From Hirudinaria manillensis (Eukaryota; Annelida; Clitellata; Hirudinida; Hirudinidae): DNA of 64,000 bases. The DNA is taken from positions 1,634,501 to 1,698,500 of the forward strand of contig CM067528.1 in the NCBI GenBank assembly GCA_034509925.1, read 5' to 3'. The notes under the pieces were generated by a model. That model was not told the DNA's origin and did not search any database. It saw only the letters and a list, made by a program, of their open reading frames with translations. Both the position numbers and the translations under genes were made by a program. Below, piece after piece: positions 47,401-64,000 of the stretch. Every line of letters starts with the position of its first letter. The stretch's first letter is position 1.

Positions 47401-48282
47401 TTTTACAAAAAAAAATTAAACAGTTAACACTAAATAAACTTTAAGGATTTAAGGAAAAATTAAAATTAAAGCAAAAGAAATGTGAGAATGGATCTGTCAA
47501 AGATAAGTTTACAAACCTTGAGAAGTTCACAGGCAAACACAACAACAGATGTGGTTCCATCTCCAACTTCATCATCTTGAACCTTTGAAATGTCTGCAAT
47601 GGAATTAACAGATTTTTAACTAGAATCTCATCAGATGAGTTTCATCTGGTAACATGCTTAAAAACTTAAAAAACTAGACTAAGAATTCAAAACTTTGGTA
47701 AGGATACCTACCAACTAAGATTTTTCCAGCAGCATTATCCACTCCAATTGACTTAAGGATGGTTGCACCATCGTTGGTGACTTGGATGCTTTCATTGCGG
47801 CCTCCTGTTTGAAGGATTTTGTCCTTGATTGTAAAAAAAATAAATTATTCAGCCAAATTCTCACCATAAAACAGAATAAGCAAGCAAAAAAGCAATTTGC
47901 TTTTCCACTTCAAGTCAACAACATACCATCCCCTTTGGTCCAAGAGTGGATTTAATGAGGTCTCCAATGGCAATGGCGCCAATAAAGCAGGACTGCATAC
48001 AATAAAAAACAGATAAATTTCTGCAAATGATCATTTCGTACTTTACATTTACGTACCATTCTGGCATTTTCTGACTTCTCTTCCTCAGCACCCATTCTCA
48101 AAACTTGAACCGGATTCAGTGACAGGGCCTTTATCACATTTTAATCGGAATAATGGAATCAATAAGACCGAATTTCGCTGCCGAAACTATGAACGCATCG
48201 CCATGACAAAGTAGCATTACAATTATTCATCTAAGCGTGATCCTGTCAAACTTAATTCAAAAGTATAACAAAAACAAACCAT
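44446..48282 (-). CDS. CCT2: T-complex protein 1 subunit beta (chaperonin CCT2), complete
   Basis: Sixteen minus-strand exons: 48280-48282, 48057-48128, 47927-47992, 47712-47823, 47517-47593, 47244-47356, 46806-46932, 46539-46614, 46318-46418, 46017-46144, 45651-45754, 45396-45503, 45084-45224, 44910-45013, 44735-44834, 44446-44618; total 534 aa, matching the family's about 535. One of eight paralogous subunits of the cytosolic TRiC/CCT ring that folds actin, tubulin and WD40 proteins using ATP. Visible: start [18 protein letters not shown], nucleotide-binding [11 protein letters not shown] (39-49) and GDGTTSV (95-101), and late [19 protein letters not shown]. The first coding exon contains only the ATG. 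The C-terminus ends RRPC, as CCT2 proteins typically end in a short basic tail and Cys. Convergent with the ASB-like gene. Confidence 0.95.
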
Positions 48283-48289
48283 TTTGTTC

Positions 48290-52900
<4,611 letters not shown>

Positions 52901-52908
52901 TCGAGACA

Positions 52909-53022
52909 ATGAGAGAAATAGACAGAGACAAGGATGACAAGAAACGGGATGACAAAAATGGCTACTGTCAACACGGATTGTCGAACTGTTTGCACTGTTT
53001 GGGATCATATAACAACAGTGAG
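52909..53022 (+). CDS. Candidate first coding exon of the FoxA gene
   Basis: An ATG-initiated frame of 38 codons (MREIDRDKDDKKRDD onward, with several Cys/His) ends at a gttagt donor in phase 0. The main FoxA exon is preceded directly by a ttccag acceptor at 54,321, also compatible with phase 0. No homology supports it; the FoxA frame has its own ATG as its first codon. Confidence 0.25.
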
Positions 53023-54321
53023 GTTAGTAAACTTTTTAGAGAAAAAAAAATTTGTCACACTGTTATCATTCTTATGCTTCACCTTTTGTATTTAACGTGC
53101 ATACAAAAAATGTGTTGGCATTGGAGAGAACCGTTGTCAGATCACTTGTTTACCAGTTACCATAGTTACGTTCTCAACCGAGATAATAATATTGTTAATA
53201 TAATATTATTTATTATTTTAGCCGGTTCTATCTTTTCATCATTTTAACATTTTAATTACCGATAAATTTAGTTATAAGATATGGTGCCTGCTTCTATGTT
53301 AGCCATTTTTTACACTTTAAAATCCTCTGCATAAATAATACATACTTGCGTAAAAAGATATTGAGAATAAGATGATAATGATGATAAAGATGATGAAGCA
53401 TGTGATTGAAAAATAACATTCGAACGTTTTTAAACACTTTCAGAATGATATGTAATTTTTCAATATATATTTCTATGCATCGACTGTGCATAGAAAATTA
53501 TTTTTGTCCATTATTTGTGCATGGACGATAAATAATGATTCATCGTACTCGAATTTATTGCACACTACGTGCACGGTTATGATTTGCAAATTTTTTTTGC
53601 GTCCCTTCTGCTTTTTGTGCTCTTGTGCGTGCAATGCATTTGCAAGGCTCATAAAAGCAATCCGCGCATGCAGGCCTGCAGAAATCGTCAACAGCTTTAG
53701 CTAAGATTCAACCTGGCAATCATCCATTCTTTCCCCAACGCGTCACTCCCTCAATGCTAGAGATCGCTCAGCAGCGCTGGTGCAGCAACATTGCAGATGG
53801 AAAAAAATATTCAGGGACTCGTATGCAGGAATTTTTTGTCAATAATTTGTCTAATTTTTGTTAATTATTTTTTAAAGGCAGACAAAAACCTTCAGTTAAA
53901 TATAGACTAGAATTTATTTGCATTTTTATTATTATCGAAGGTCAATCGGGGTATTTTACAATGATATTTAAGGAAATCCTTCGTCCAAAATGGCAATTCT
54001 TCTAAGGACAGACATATTTTCAAAAATTATTCAGAAATATGTTGTGGTTGAGACTTTTTCAAATCTCTAAGAAATTGTTGGCAAAAAACATCTTGTACCA
54101 CCAGTTACATCAAATTTTGTTACATTTTATAATCGTAATATAATTGTACTTATTATCATCAACTTTTTCTATTGGGTCATTCAACTTGATATTTATAATT
54201 CTATGCTATTATTATTTCTTTAAATAAAAGCAAAGTTCTTGCTTAAAAAAAACACACACACATAAATTGGCAGCATTATTAACAACTTGACTACAACTTT
54301 TTTACAAACTAAAATTTCCAG

Positions 54322-56256
54322 ATGCCCGGTCTCACGGCAGACAACCACAAAAATACGAATCCAAACTCTCAGCTATTTTGGCAAGAAGCACAGCAATACG
54401 ACCAGACCAATCAAAGTCTGACACATCACTTGAGCCACCAAAAGAGTCCATATTTCCTCTCCAACAACCAGTTTCCCAGTACGTCTAACGGCAGCACTTT
54501 GAAGACGATTCTCAGCGCTGGAATCGAAAAAGATGCCGTCAACAGAATGGGCTACTGCAACAACGATTACTCCGCTCTTGGAGATAAATTTGCCTACAAC
54601 AAATACATCGTCAACAGCGTCAGTAACGCCAGTAACGGAACATCTCAATATCTTTATCCCACGCAAAGCTCGTCCATCGGCTCTTTCGCCTCAAATCCGT
54701 CCTTCATGGGTTCGTTGGAGAATGACTACAGCAGCGGGGAAAAGAGCAGTCCCGGAATGCCGCCCAACGTCAACTTCATGGCCAGGCGACAGTATCACAA
54801 CTCTAAGCCTCCTTATTCGTACATATCTCTCATCACTCTGGCTATAACCTCGTCTCCGAATAAGATGTGCACTTTGAACGAAATCTACCAGTTCATCATG
54901 GACAATTACTCGTTCTATCGTCAGAATCAGCAGAGGTGGCAAAATTCCATAAGACACAGTTTATCGTTCAACGATTGCTTCGTTAAAGTGACCAGGCAGG
55001 CGGACAAGCCGGGCAAGGGCAGTTACTGGGCTCTCCATCCCGATTCTCACAACATGTTTGAAAACGGCTGCTTTTTGAGACGTCAAAAGAGGTTTAAATG
55101 TGCAGAGAAAGAGTCGTTACGACAAAAATTAAAACATTCGGTCAACAACCATTCAAATTCCGGCAGCAACTGCAGTAAAACTCCCTGTTCTCGGCCCTCA
55201 AATGGTTCCGAGATCGACAAAGACGCTCTGGTCAAAACTTCTACAAAAAAGCAGACTCCAAATTCCAGCTTTAACGAATCTCTGGAGACTGACAACACCA
55301 ACGCTCCGATCAACGTTGGAGAAAATGGTTGCCCGACGTCCAAAAAGCAAAAGAAATCAAAAGACCAGTCAAAATCTGGACTGAAAAGCAACAACATTTC
55401 CAACAACCACTCCATGGCCGGAGTTACCAACAACTGTCCAGTCGATACTCCAGCTGAGTTCCAAGACAAATCGACGTCGAAACCAAAAAGCGATCGCGAA
55501 GCCAGCGACAAATCATTCGATAAAAACTCTCTGCCTCTCTGCCAATCGGATTACAATTCAGTCAACGGCGTTCTAGACAAACGGCGCTACTCGGACATGA
55601 CTCTGGATTACACGGCCTCGGTCGGTAGTTCCGGAGTTTTGAATCAATCGCTATTTCCTTTTTACTACTCGTCGATTTCCGGTCAAACGCCTTCGGTTTG
55701 GTCGTCGTCTCAGAGTTCGTACGCTCTGTACAACCTCCCTCTTTCCACTTCCTCGTCGTCGGCCATTTCCAGTCACACGTTTCCCTTCTCCATCAACCAA
55801 CTGATCGATCCGCTGAAGCCGAGTGCAGATCATCAGAAAAGCCAACACCCTACCTATCAGTCCGAGTTCTACGGTACATTCGGCCATCAATTTCCGACTA
55901 CGTCCATGTTCGGCCAGGAATTTCCGAAACACAAGCAGCATTACCTGGCCGCGAACAGCTCAGTCGAAACGGCAGAGCATCAATCCCAATACTTCGATCC
56001 CGTCGGCTCCAGTTCGGCCACCAGTCACCAGCAGCTGCACCCCGTAAACCAACTCAATACGCTCCTCCAACCCCAAATCTCTGACCAATCGTCGTCATTC
56101 GTTTCGCCAAATTACCAGCACTACCACGGAGGCTACGAAGGTCTACATCTGTTCAAGCCTTCTTCCAACTCAGAAGCCGACGGTATAAGCGACGGAATGC
56201 TCTCTGCTCTGCCATCCACCCAGCATTTCCAGTGGAATAATTTTAAAGATTACTGA
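54322..56256 (+). CDS. FoxA: FoxA-class forkhead transcription factor
   Basis: 644 aa in one exon, preceded by a ttccag acceptor, so at least one upstream exon (coding or not) is likely. The forkhead domain spans about 162-260: [14 protein letters not shown], recognition helix [16 protein letters not shown], wing [15 protein letters not shown]. The combination of [14 protein letters not shown] and MFENGC is diagnostic of FoxA (HNF3/fork head). A FoxA C-terminal conserved-region-II-like motif, FSINQL, is at 489-494. Rest is Ser/Asn/Gln-rich transactivation-type sequence. A nuclear pioneer factor for gut endoderm in animals. Domain peculiarities: [23 protein letters not shown] differs from the very conserved MAIQ...LTLSEIYQWIMD, and TRQAD replaces the usual PRSPD-type wing, so it is a fast-evolving FoxA. 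A paralogue lies 7 kb downstream. Confidence 0.93.
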   Translation: MPGLTADNHKNTNPNSQLFWQEAQQYDQTNQSLTHHLSHQKSPYFLSNNQFPSTSNGSTLKTILSAGIEKDAVNRMGYCNNDYSALGDKFAYNKYIVNSVSNASNGTSQYLYPTQSSSIGSFASNPSFMGSLENDYSSGEKSSPGMPPNVNFMARRQYHNSKPPYSYISLITLAITSSPNKMCTLNEIYQFIMDNYSFYRQNQQRWQNSIRHSLSFNDCFVKVTRQADKPGKGSYWALHPDSHNMFENGCFLRRQKRFKCAEKESLRQKLKHSVNNHSNSGSNCSKTPCSRPSNGSEIDKDALVKTSTKKQTPNSSFNESLETDNTNAPINVGENGCPTSKKQKKSKDQSKSGLKSNNISNNHSMAGVTNNCPVDTPAEFQDKSTSKPKSDREASDKSFDKNSLPLCQSDYNSVNGVLDKRRYSDMTLDYTASVGSSGVLNQSLFPFYYSSISGQTPSVWSSSQSSYALYNLPLSTSSSSAISSHTFPFSINQLIDPLKPSADHQKSQHPTYQSEFYGTFGHQFPTTSMFGQEFPKHKQHYLAANSSVETAEHQSQYFDPVGSSSATSHQQLHPVNQLNTLLQPQISDQSSSFVSPNYQHYHGGYEGLHLFKPSSNSEADGISDGMLSALPSTQHFQWNNFKDY

Positions 56257-56259
56257 TGC

Positions 56260-58490
56260 GATGCTAGAGTGTATTTTTTTATGAATTTCTCCAAATTTAT
56301 CACTGTTTTTAAGCATTTTTAACAGATTTTTTTCTCGAGTAACTGAGTCTATTCTGGTCGTTTTCTTTTTGTTTGATGCAATTTTGAATGTTGCAAAGAC
56401 TATAGCACATCCGTTTATTTTCTTAGTCATAGCTAGATAAAGCAGATCTGAACTAACTTGCCATTCACTAAATGTTTGAATCTCTCTCTCTCTACGAAGC
56501 TACGGAACTGAATCGTACATGCTAATCTGATTTTGTCTTTGTTTTGGTCGTTTTTGTCGAACAAAATGGCTTTACAGATAAGTAAGACATTCTTTAATTG
56601 TTTGTCTCGTGAATGAATTCCGTTAAATTTCTGGAGATCCGTGGCAAGAAATTCGAAATAACACGAACGGAGCAGATGGGTTAATTAAAGGAGCGTGCTT
56701 CAGCCAAAAGTAGTCAGCTCTGTTGACACAGTGTCATCGCTGTTAAGTAGTTAAGACCCTAACAAGCCTTGCAAACATCTTACCATATCATACGGGTCCA
56801 ATGCACGGTGACATATCGTTTATGGCTCTTAGAACAGACACTTGTCGAGGCGTGTCAAATGGTCCGTCAGAAGTCAACCCCGAACTCGATTGAGTGACTG
56901 TTTTGTTGTGGTATTCTTGGATTGTACAACTTCTCTACATTGCGTTTTTGTTATTATTATTATTATCATTTCCATCATTTTCCTCCTGGAAGACGCATAA
57001 CTGTATGATAGTGGGATCAGATCTTTTGTACGAATTCGTCAGCCGTGTGAGACACAAAACGTTTTTCGAATCACTGCGATTTCAGGCCGATCAAACCATT
57101 AATCTCTACTTCAAACAATGGCATAATTGTCAGGAAATCGCAGCACTTCGAGTGTGGTTACTTCAAAGTTCAAGTTCATCCCTGATCAGTAATTATAATA
57201 TTTGCTTCATGAGATTTATAATTTCTCAGGTCTTAGTAGACTAAGCCTGCAGCTTTCAGGATATTTCTCTCCAAAATACCGATTGGATAGACGCTTCGCG
57301 AGTCAAAGAGTTGAACAAGAGGACTTCAATCGGAAGGTTGCACTTTGATCTTCTCAAAATATTCGAAGGGAATGTCAGAACAGAAATTACATTAGGCGTT
57401 GCTGAGTGAATACAGCCATTTTGCTGCTCTCATTAGCTTAAGGTCGATTTGGGATCAACTTTTTGCCAGTTTATTGACGACGAAGGCATGGGGATAAAGA
57501 AGAAATGTTAATAGTACTTTGAAGGTGAGTTTAAATTCGAAGTGCTAAATTTTTAAATATTTCGCTAGATTGCATTTCAATCCCGATGTGATCAATTTGT
57601 GTTATTTTAGTTATTTAAGGATTTTTTTTTTATTGATTTTAAAATTCGATTGGGCTCAATGAGTGTTGCGTAAAAAATAGATGACTAATCTTAAGTCCTC
57701 AAATGTAATCATTATTACGTAATTGTTTTAATTACGGATTAAATTTCAACCCTGCTTTGCGAGCTGTAGAAATTTGCTGAGGTTTTACTAAGAGATGGTC
57801 CTCATTCAAATTAATCCGACAAAATCCATTACGACAGCTCTCGATTAAAATAGAATTGCTCATTTCATTTTAAAATTTCACTATTATGCTTATCTTAATC
57901 AATTGTAATTAATTTTAAATATTTTATTTATTAAAAATAAAAGTCACCCGCAACTAGAGGATCATTTATTTACTTACATGTAAGGGCTTCTTTATTCTCC
58001 TACTCTCCTCCAAAATTGATATTAGTTGCAAAACTATGACCTCTTCAAGTGATTGCTTTTAAAGCGTTTTTTAGATAAGTCAGTTAATCACTGTTTTCCT
58101 TCAACAATTCAAAGTTTTGGTGACTTCGATGGAAGAAGCTGACTAAAGTATCAAATTTGATGCATTTGTCGTTTAAACTGATGAAAATATAGAGGGTGAT
58201 ATAGTTGTTTTTAAAAATGTCAAAATTCCCAGACGCCATATAATTTTTGGGGCAGAGGAAATGAAGAACAGGAGCAGACGTCCTTTGATCGAATATCGAT
58301 ATTTTGTGATGATGTCCTTTAGATACCATTAAAAAAATAGTTCTTTATGAAATATCTATTAGATTTACGATCATAAACATCCTTTTGACAAATCACAATT
58401 CTGTTTACATTTGCTATAAATAGAAGTTTAACGGTTGGAAGGCTAAGAGCCGTGAAGATATTTTTCTTAATTCAATGAGATATCGAAAGA
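56260..58490. other. FoxA 3' region and spacer
   Basis: AT-rich; a 116-codon frame at 56,894-57,244 shows no domain. No gene called. Confidence 0.4.
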
Positions 58491-58491
58491 T

Positions 58492-61138
58492 ATGGGTGGA
58501 GCCTTTACTGAGCCTGTGACCGCGAAAGAAACTCGTAAAGTAGAAAATGAGAAATTCATTTGTGGATCTAGCTCGATGCAGGGATGGAGGCCAAGTATAT
58601 CTTTTAAACACATTTTATTACTTTTATATAATTTCTTCTTAGTGGTTGCCATTTTACGTTAAATCAGAACTGGAATTAGCAGAAAATGTATGTGCCATGA
58701 TGCTTATGAATGCTTAAATTTTAGCTATGGAAGATGCCCATCTTCACGTTTTGAATTGTGAAAAGAATCCTGAATATAGCTTCTTTGCAGTCTTTGATGG
58801 GCATGGAGGTTAATTCTTGGAATTGTTCATGAAAATGTTCAATGTCATCAAAATGTTTGTCAATTGACAAACAATTGTCTTTCATATTTCAGGAGATGAA
58901 GTCTCACTTCATGTCAGTAGCAACATCATTGATATTTTCTTTAGCCAGCAACAACTTGGTTAGACATTGACTCTAGTCATGGTTGAAAGATGATTGATAT
59001 GCCCTGATTGATATGTGATGGAATGGATGTATTTTAAACTTTATAGTGATTTATGAGACAGTTGTGAACCTGTTTAAATCAATCAACTACTTACCAAATT
59101 AGTATTAAGTTAGCAAGTTGTTATTTGATGTAGTACTGATTTGCAATGCCACTGTAACAATGACAAAAAGTAGTGCATTTCTTGTTGGACATTGTTTTAA
59201 GCAAGTTCCGTTTCTTTATTTCAGAGATCAACTTGCCTAGGGCACTCAGATCAACTTTTGCTGATATGGATAGAAATGTCAGAGGTAAGAATGATTTTCT
59301 TATTGTGGTTGTTATGCAGGGGCCACTATATTTCTTAGCTGTTATTAATTAGTACTTAAACTTATTTATTTTTTATATAACAGTCAATTGATAATATTCA
59401 TAAATTGCTTATTCAAATCATTTTTTGTTTTGTTCTGAAACATCTCTAGAAGCCATCCAATCAAATTCAGTTGGAGCCACAGGAAATGTGATCATCATCA
59501 AGGATAACCTAATGACTTGTGTGAGTGATACGCCCTCTGATCATTGATTTGTTGAGATCGACTCAAAAAGAGTTTAAATTTATTTATAACGTTTTGTTCT
59601 GAATGGTTGTTTGAATTTATCATTTTAGTGTTTGCACTGAAGAACCTCTTGTTCCTAACTAGTGGTTCTTGGATCAGACTATTTGTTGATAAATATAAGC
59701 TATTTATGATCATTAGCAACCTCTCGACTGGCTGCTTTAGGCCAGCCAAATTACATGAATTACTTGCTTTACATATAAAAATGCTCATATTTACGTTTTC
59801 GGTAATCGACGGTTAGTTGGTGTAAGCCACCACTAAAACCCTGCAGGCAAACATCGGCGACACGAGAACCGTCGTGAGTGTCGGGGGATTGGCAAGGGAC
59901 ATGTCCGAGGACCACAAGCCGCACGGCGACAAAGAACTTCAGAGGATTGTCAGGGCTGGCGGATTCGTCACCAACTACAGAGTCAACGGTTGTGATAATG
60001 TACTGTTACGATGGCAGCAGTACAGCTCAGTACAATATAATTTAATTTAACTGAAAGTACATTATCTGACTGAGATGCGTTGCTTGACTAATTTAAAATG
60101 TGCCTTTAAAAATGACCAGAAGCTCCCAAATAGTTTGCTAATATTTCACTATGAAGATTATTTCATGGAATAAAGGATTGCAATCATGCGGGCAATTCTT
60201 TCATGCCAAATGTAATTCCCAACCGACGATGGCCGTGCCAAATTTTAAACCCCAAGGCAGACGATTTAAATCCTGCAGCAGATGATTTTAGCCCTGCACA
60301 GAAACCTTTTTCTTTCGTGAAGGAAGCTTAGCTCTGTCGAGGGCGTTCGGAGATTTCCAATACAAGGAGAATGGGAACGTGCCCATTGAGAATCAAATGG
60401 TCATAGGTAATGATGTCCACTATCATTTATTATGGATGGATTGATTGATGGATGGATGAAATGACGATATGCCAATACTAGGCACGCGATGTTTCGCAGT
60501 CAACCACTTGTTGAGTGAGTTTGTTTTCCTTTTCTAGCACTGCCCGATGTCTCGATTCTGGAAATAACGCCGGATTGCGAGTTCTTCGTCATGGCCTGCG
60601 ATGGCATTTGGGACGTCATGACGAGCCAAGAAGTCGTCAACTTCGTGAGGTTGAGGATTGCCAACCTCATGCCTCCAGAAATAGTGAGTGCTTTCTGAAG
60701 ATTTTAGGATAACTCCTATATCATAAAATGCAGTAAAACCTGCCTATAAGGATATCTAGATTTTACATGGAAAAGGATATTTGTCCCGAGAAGAAGTTTG
60801 TCCCTTTTATCAGGTGTCTATTAAATTAAAGTTGGTCCCTGGAAAAAAAAACAGCCCCAAGGACAGGTTTTACCCCCATTCTCGGGCAACCCTATTTAAA
60901 GATTTTACTATATTTCTTTCTCTTATACCTCTCCGATAAGATCTGCGAAGAGCTGATGACGAACTGCCTTGCACCCGATGCCAGAATGGGTGGCCTGGGC
61001 TGCGACAACATGACCACCATAGTGGCAGGGTTCATAGAGGGTCGAGACTACAGAACCCTGGCGCAGGTGTGCTCCACTCCGGTGCTCTACCAGTTCATGG
61101 ACCCTCTGCCGATGGCCGAAATGGTGTTGGTGGCTTGA
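58492..61138 (+). CDS. PP2C-family (PPM) serine/threonine phosphatase
   Basis: Nine exons: 58492-58594, 58725-58808, 58893-58958, 59225-59284, 59450-59520, 59847-59988, 60323-60406, 60538-60683, 60941-61138; 317 aa. Motifs in order: N-terminal [24 protein letters not shown] (metal-binding Glu/Asp), [10 protein letters not shown] (metal-binding Asp), [55 protein letters not shown], and [14 protein letters not shown] (last metal Asp and Asn). All catalytic metal ligands are present, so an active Mg/Mn-dependent phosphatase is expected. The MG... start could allow N-myristoylation, as in PPM1A/B. Closest to the PPM1A/B/G and yeast Ptc2/3 group; exact orthology not assignable. It sits between the two FoxA copies on the same strand. 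Confidence 0.9.
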
Positions 61139-62990
61139 CGGATTTTACCGTCTCGAAAAGGGGGCGCCGGCGTTTGTCGTGCTACTACGTGCTAAGCCTT
61201 TTGAGATCCTTGCATCGAGATATTCCTTTACAGCAGCACCTTTGGAGTCGAGAGAAAGTTGTTTTTCCAGTCGTTTGTTGTTCTAATGCTAGTCCAATTT
61301 ATTCAGATTTTCTAGTTAACTTTATTGTCACCTTACGTATACGACACACATCACTTGCAACATTGACTTCAGAGTCTTGTAGAATATGTTTTGTGATTTT
61401 ACTAATATGTGGAATTACTTTACGTCTTCTGGTTTATTTTGATATTTCACAAAGTCAGTTATTAAGTCAATTGGCTCCTGTGCGCCGAATGTTCCGTTAG
61501 CTATCACCTCAATGATCTCAGTGCTAAAATGCCCAAGCATATAATTGTCCTTTTGAAGTGGATTAACTGGAATAATCAATTAATTGTATCAGATTGTAAA
61601 TCCATTGTCTCAAAGATCATTAAAGAAAGTTGATTTCCTGGAGGTTTGTTTCTGGTTGCAGACAGACATAGGAACGATTGCTGATGCCTGCTGAATTCTT
61701 GATTGATTATCTTATGTTTATCATGAGAAAAAGCTTTGGATTAATTATTTTGAATTAGTAATTAATTTTAATTTCCAAGAAGGAGTGTGATCACAGTTTG
61801 AGAAGGATTCAGGGAGTGCTTGTTGCCTAGATCTGCTTCCAAGGAATTATTGGGTTTAGGAATCATTGCCAAGGGGAATCCCTTCAAAATCTGGGAAAGG
61901 ATGGTCAATGCCACAAAGAATTTTTCTATTTTGTTAGAAACCTCCGTGTCTTACATTTTTATTCAAGATTCCACGCTGGGCATCGCAATCCGTTGTTTGC
62001 GAATGGTTTCATACCCTCGAGTGTACATTTCGTGTACTAGAGACAAACGGATTAGCTTAATACATGTTACATAATGTTACCTTGATTTCCGCTAATCCAC
62101 TTTATGTGGATCAGTGGTTTCGCAAACAGTTATTTTAAAGATATTTAACAGATTTAGAAAAAACTTCGACAAACAGTTCAGATAATTGCGATTAACTGAG
62201 TCAAGTTTGGGAGGGGAATGCTTCTGATACTTAAGTCGTCTGCCAAATTAGAAAACAATTTAGACATTTGTTTTACGAATAATTGAATACCTAATACATA
62301 TTAATACATCAATTGTATCTCAATAAGAGCGTGAGGTACAGTCTTTGAGGTTTAAAAAACTTTGTGGCAAAAGGGGCATTTCCCGCTCATTTCCAATTGG
62401 GGAAATTCCCATTTCTTTCATTTTCAAAGAGATATTAAGCCGGTAGATTAAATTTAATAGGCTTATAATTTATCAGAAATGATCTAGTAAATAATGTTTA
62501 TTCGAGGAAGAAAAAAACTTGAGTGTGTTTAAATAGGATTAAAGGAAGATGCCAAGTCAATCAATCTTCACATAGAAACACATGAAGACATTGGAAAAGT
62601 TCATTGAGATGTATTAAATGCATTAAACGTAATTGAATAATATACAGACAGATCAAACGACACTTGCGTCTAAAGGATTGTGTACATCGTGTTTCGTAAC
62701 ATGACTTGAAGTTCATTAATAAGATAGTTAAGTTTATTGTCACCTTCAAGTGTATATAAGACATCATGTATGGGTAAATTCTTTTTTGAGAATCTGTACT
62801 TTGCTTTTCAGTGTGGACATCCTTCACATACTTTGGATAAAGAGGGGAATTAGTTGTGAAAGTATCAAAGTCAATGAGGTTAATGTTTTTCAAATATATT
62901 TATCATTTATATTGAATTATACAGCAGTATAAAAAAATTGGGGTAAACTTTATCGAATTAGTGTTGAATCAAGGCCTTTTTTTAAATATT
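61139..62990. other. PP2C 3' region and spacer
   Basis: Open frames here (61,069-61,500; 61,820-62,074) overlap the PP2C end or lack domains. No gene called. Confidence 0.4.
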
Positions 62991-63040
62991 TACAGGCCAG
63001 ACTACATAAGACACGTTTGGGTATAAACATCTATGCAAAA

Positions 63041-64000
63041 ATGCGATATAATAACTATATTGTAAACCAGCCCATGGCTATGGGTCAGAATTTCTCTAAC
63101 AATCGGTTCCCTAGAACATCGAGTGACAGTACGTTAAAGACACTCCTTAGAGCTGGAATAGAGAAAAATGCTGCCACCAGGACGGGTTACCATTCGAATC
63201 TCGCAGGTAGACATTCCTGCAACAGATACGACATCAACAACGTCAATAATGGAACACCTCAACATCACTACGCCACTCGAAGTTCATCCGTCAGACCAAT
63301 CGCTTCCAATCCATCGTTAATGGGTCTATTAGGGAATGAGTGCAAGGGTAGAGAGAAAAATAGCCCTGAAATTTCGCCAACTAACAACTCCAAGCCTCCT
63401 TATTCGTATGTATCTCTCATTACTCTGGCTATAACCTCGTCTCCGAATAAGATGTGTACTTTGAACGAAATCTACCAGTTCATCATGGACAATTACTCTT
63501 TCTATCGTCAGAACCATCAAAGATGGCAAAATTCAATAAGACACAGTTTATCGTTCAACGATTGCTTCGTTAAGGTGACCAGGCCAACAGATCAACCAGG
63601 CAAAGGAAGTTATTGGACTCTCCATCCCGATTCGTACCACATGTTTGCGAACGGTTGCATGTTGAGGCGCCGAAAGAGGTTTAAATGTCCCAAGAAAGAT
63701 TCACAGCACCAGCAGTTCACGGATTCTGAGAGCAACAAAAGCGCAAAGCCTCTGACTTCACAAGAACCGGGAGTAGAACACGAAAGTCCTGAAAACTCTA
63801 GGAAAAGACGTGCCACTGATAACGATACAACGAATGGACCAACCAATGGAATAGAGATCAGTACGTACCCTCCACCCAAAAAGAACATGGAATCGACACT
63901 CTCAATGAGCTGTGTTGGTGGTAGGTCTGAGCACGTTTATGAAACTTCACCCAGAGACTCTAGGAACAGCGTCCCAATGTCTGTTACTGGTACTCTCAGA
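63041..64000 (+). CDS. Second FoxA-class forkhead gene, truncated by window end
   Basis: 320 codons open to the right edge. Forkhead about 118-216: [50 protein letters not shown]-terminal blocks also match the first copy ([15 protein letters not shown] versus [22 protein letters not shown] versus SNPSFMG), so it is a duplicate of the whole gene. Much of the N-terminal 50 residues of the first copy is absent. An acceptor (tttacag at 62,995) with an open frame to the ATG suggests an upstream exon. Wing residues differ ([23 protein letters not shown]) and the downstream tail (Lys/Ser/Glu/Thr-rich) no longer resembles copy 1. No frame break within the window. Confidence 0.9.
   Translation, partial: MRYNNYIVNQPMAMGQNFSNNRFPRTSSDSTLKTLLRAGIEKNAATRTGYHSNLAGRHSCNRYDINNVNNGTPQHHYATRSSSVRPIASNPSLMGLLGNECKGREKNSPEISPTNNSKPPYSYVSLITLAITSSPNKMCTLNEIYQFIMDNYSFYRQNHQRWQNSIRHSLSFNDCFVKVTRPTDQPGKGSYWTLHPDSYHMFANGCMLRRRKRFKCPKKDSQHQQFTDSESNKSAKPLTSQEPGVEHESPENSRKRRATDNDTTNGPTNGIEISTYPPPKKNMESTLSMSCVGGRSEHVYETSPRDSRNSVPMSVTGTLR

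Noticed and set aside
54373..54957. Antisense frames opposite FoxA
   Set aside because: Shadows of a long coding exon; no domain and no splice logic.
56894..57244. 116-codon frame with hydrophobic start downstream of FoxA
   Set aside because: Leu run comes from a TTATTATT repeat; no domain and no supporting exons.

Overview
The window is AT-rich animal nuclear DNA. It has spliced genes with short GT-AG introns, microsatellites, LINE fragments and a Helitron-like insertion. The gene content (FoxA-type forkhead genes, CCT2, a TMEM87 homologue, an ankyrin/SOCS-box protein, a PP2C phosphatase) is metazoan. BRICHOS-domain antimicrobial-peptide-type precursors point to an annelid, because arenicin, alvinellacin, capitellacin and nicomicin precursors with this architecture are known from polychaetes. 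The species is not identifiable by eye; annelid is an inference.

Left part (1-32.4 kb): an accessory-type cluster. I assembled seven BRICHOS precursor genes exon by exon, plus broken copies. One runs off the left edge on the minus strand (22-938). Five are on the plus strand (7.1-8.4, 10.9-11.9, 16.1-17.2, 20.1-21.2 and 29.1-30.2 kb). One divergent intact gene is on the minus strand (30.9-32.4 kb), with three broken relatives at 17.9, 21.6 and 27.5 kb. Nearly all have exons too short to appear as long ORFs. Each full gene encodes a short cytosolic tail, one membrane segment, a BRICHOS domain and, after a Lys-Arg site or a degenerate version of it, a Cys-rich C-terminal peptide. Two small secreted six-Cys peptide genes (22.8-23.3 and 24.4-24.9 kb, minus strand) lie inside the array. 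A single-exon histamine-N-methyltransferase-like gene sits at 2.8-3.6 kb. Duplicated flanks, a LINE inserted in a pentanucleotide satellite and an inverted repeat record a history of segmental duplication.

Right part (33-64 kb): conserved housekeeping and developmental genes. A TMEM87-like Golgi membrane protein gene (33.7-38.7 kb, minus, 17 exons) is divergent from an ankyrin-repeat/SOCS-box gene (39.3-43.1 kb, plus, 8 exons). That gene is convergent with CCT2 (44.4-48.3 kb, minus, 16 exons, complete 534 aa). A gene-poor 6 kb precedes a FoxA gene (54.3-56.3 kb). A PP2C phosphatase gene (58.5-61.1 kb, 9 exons) separates it from a second, diverged FoxA copy that is open at the right edge (63.0-64.0 kb).

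The most striking signal is in the BRICHOS array. Among near-identical tandem copies, the membrane-segment exon and the terminal-peptide exon carry almost only amino-acid-changing substitutions, while the adjoining 76-bp intron is identical. Two copies have lost the processing site together with the first and last cysteines of the terminal peptide.
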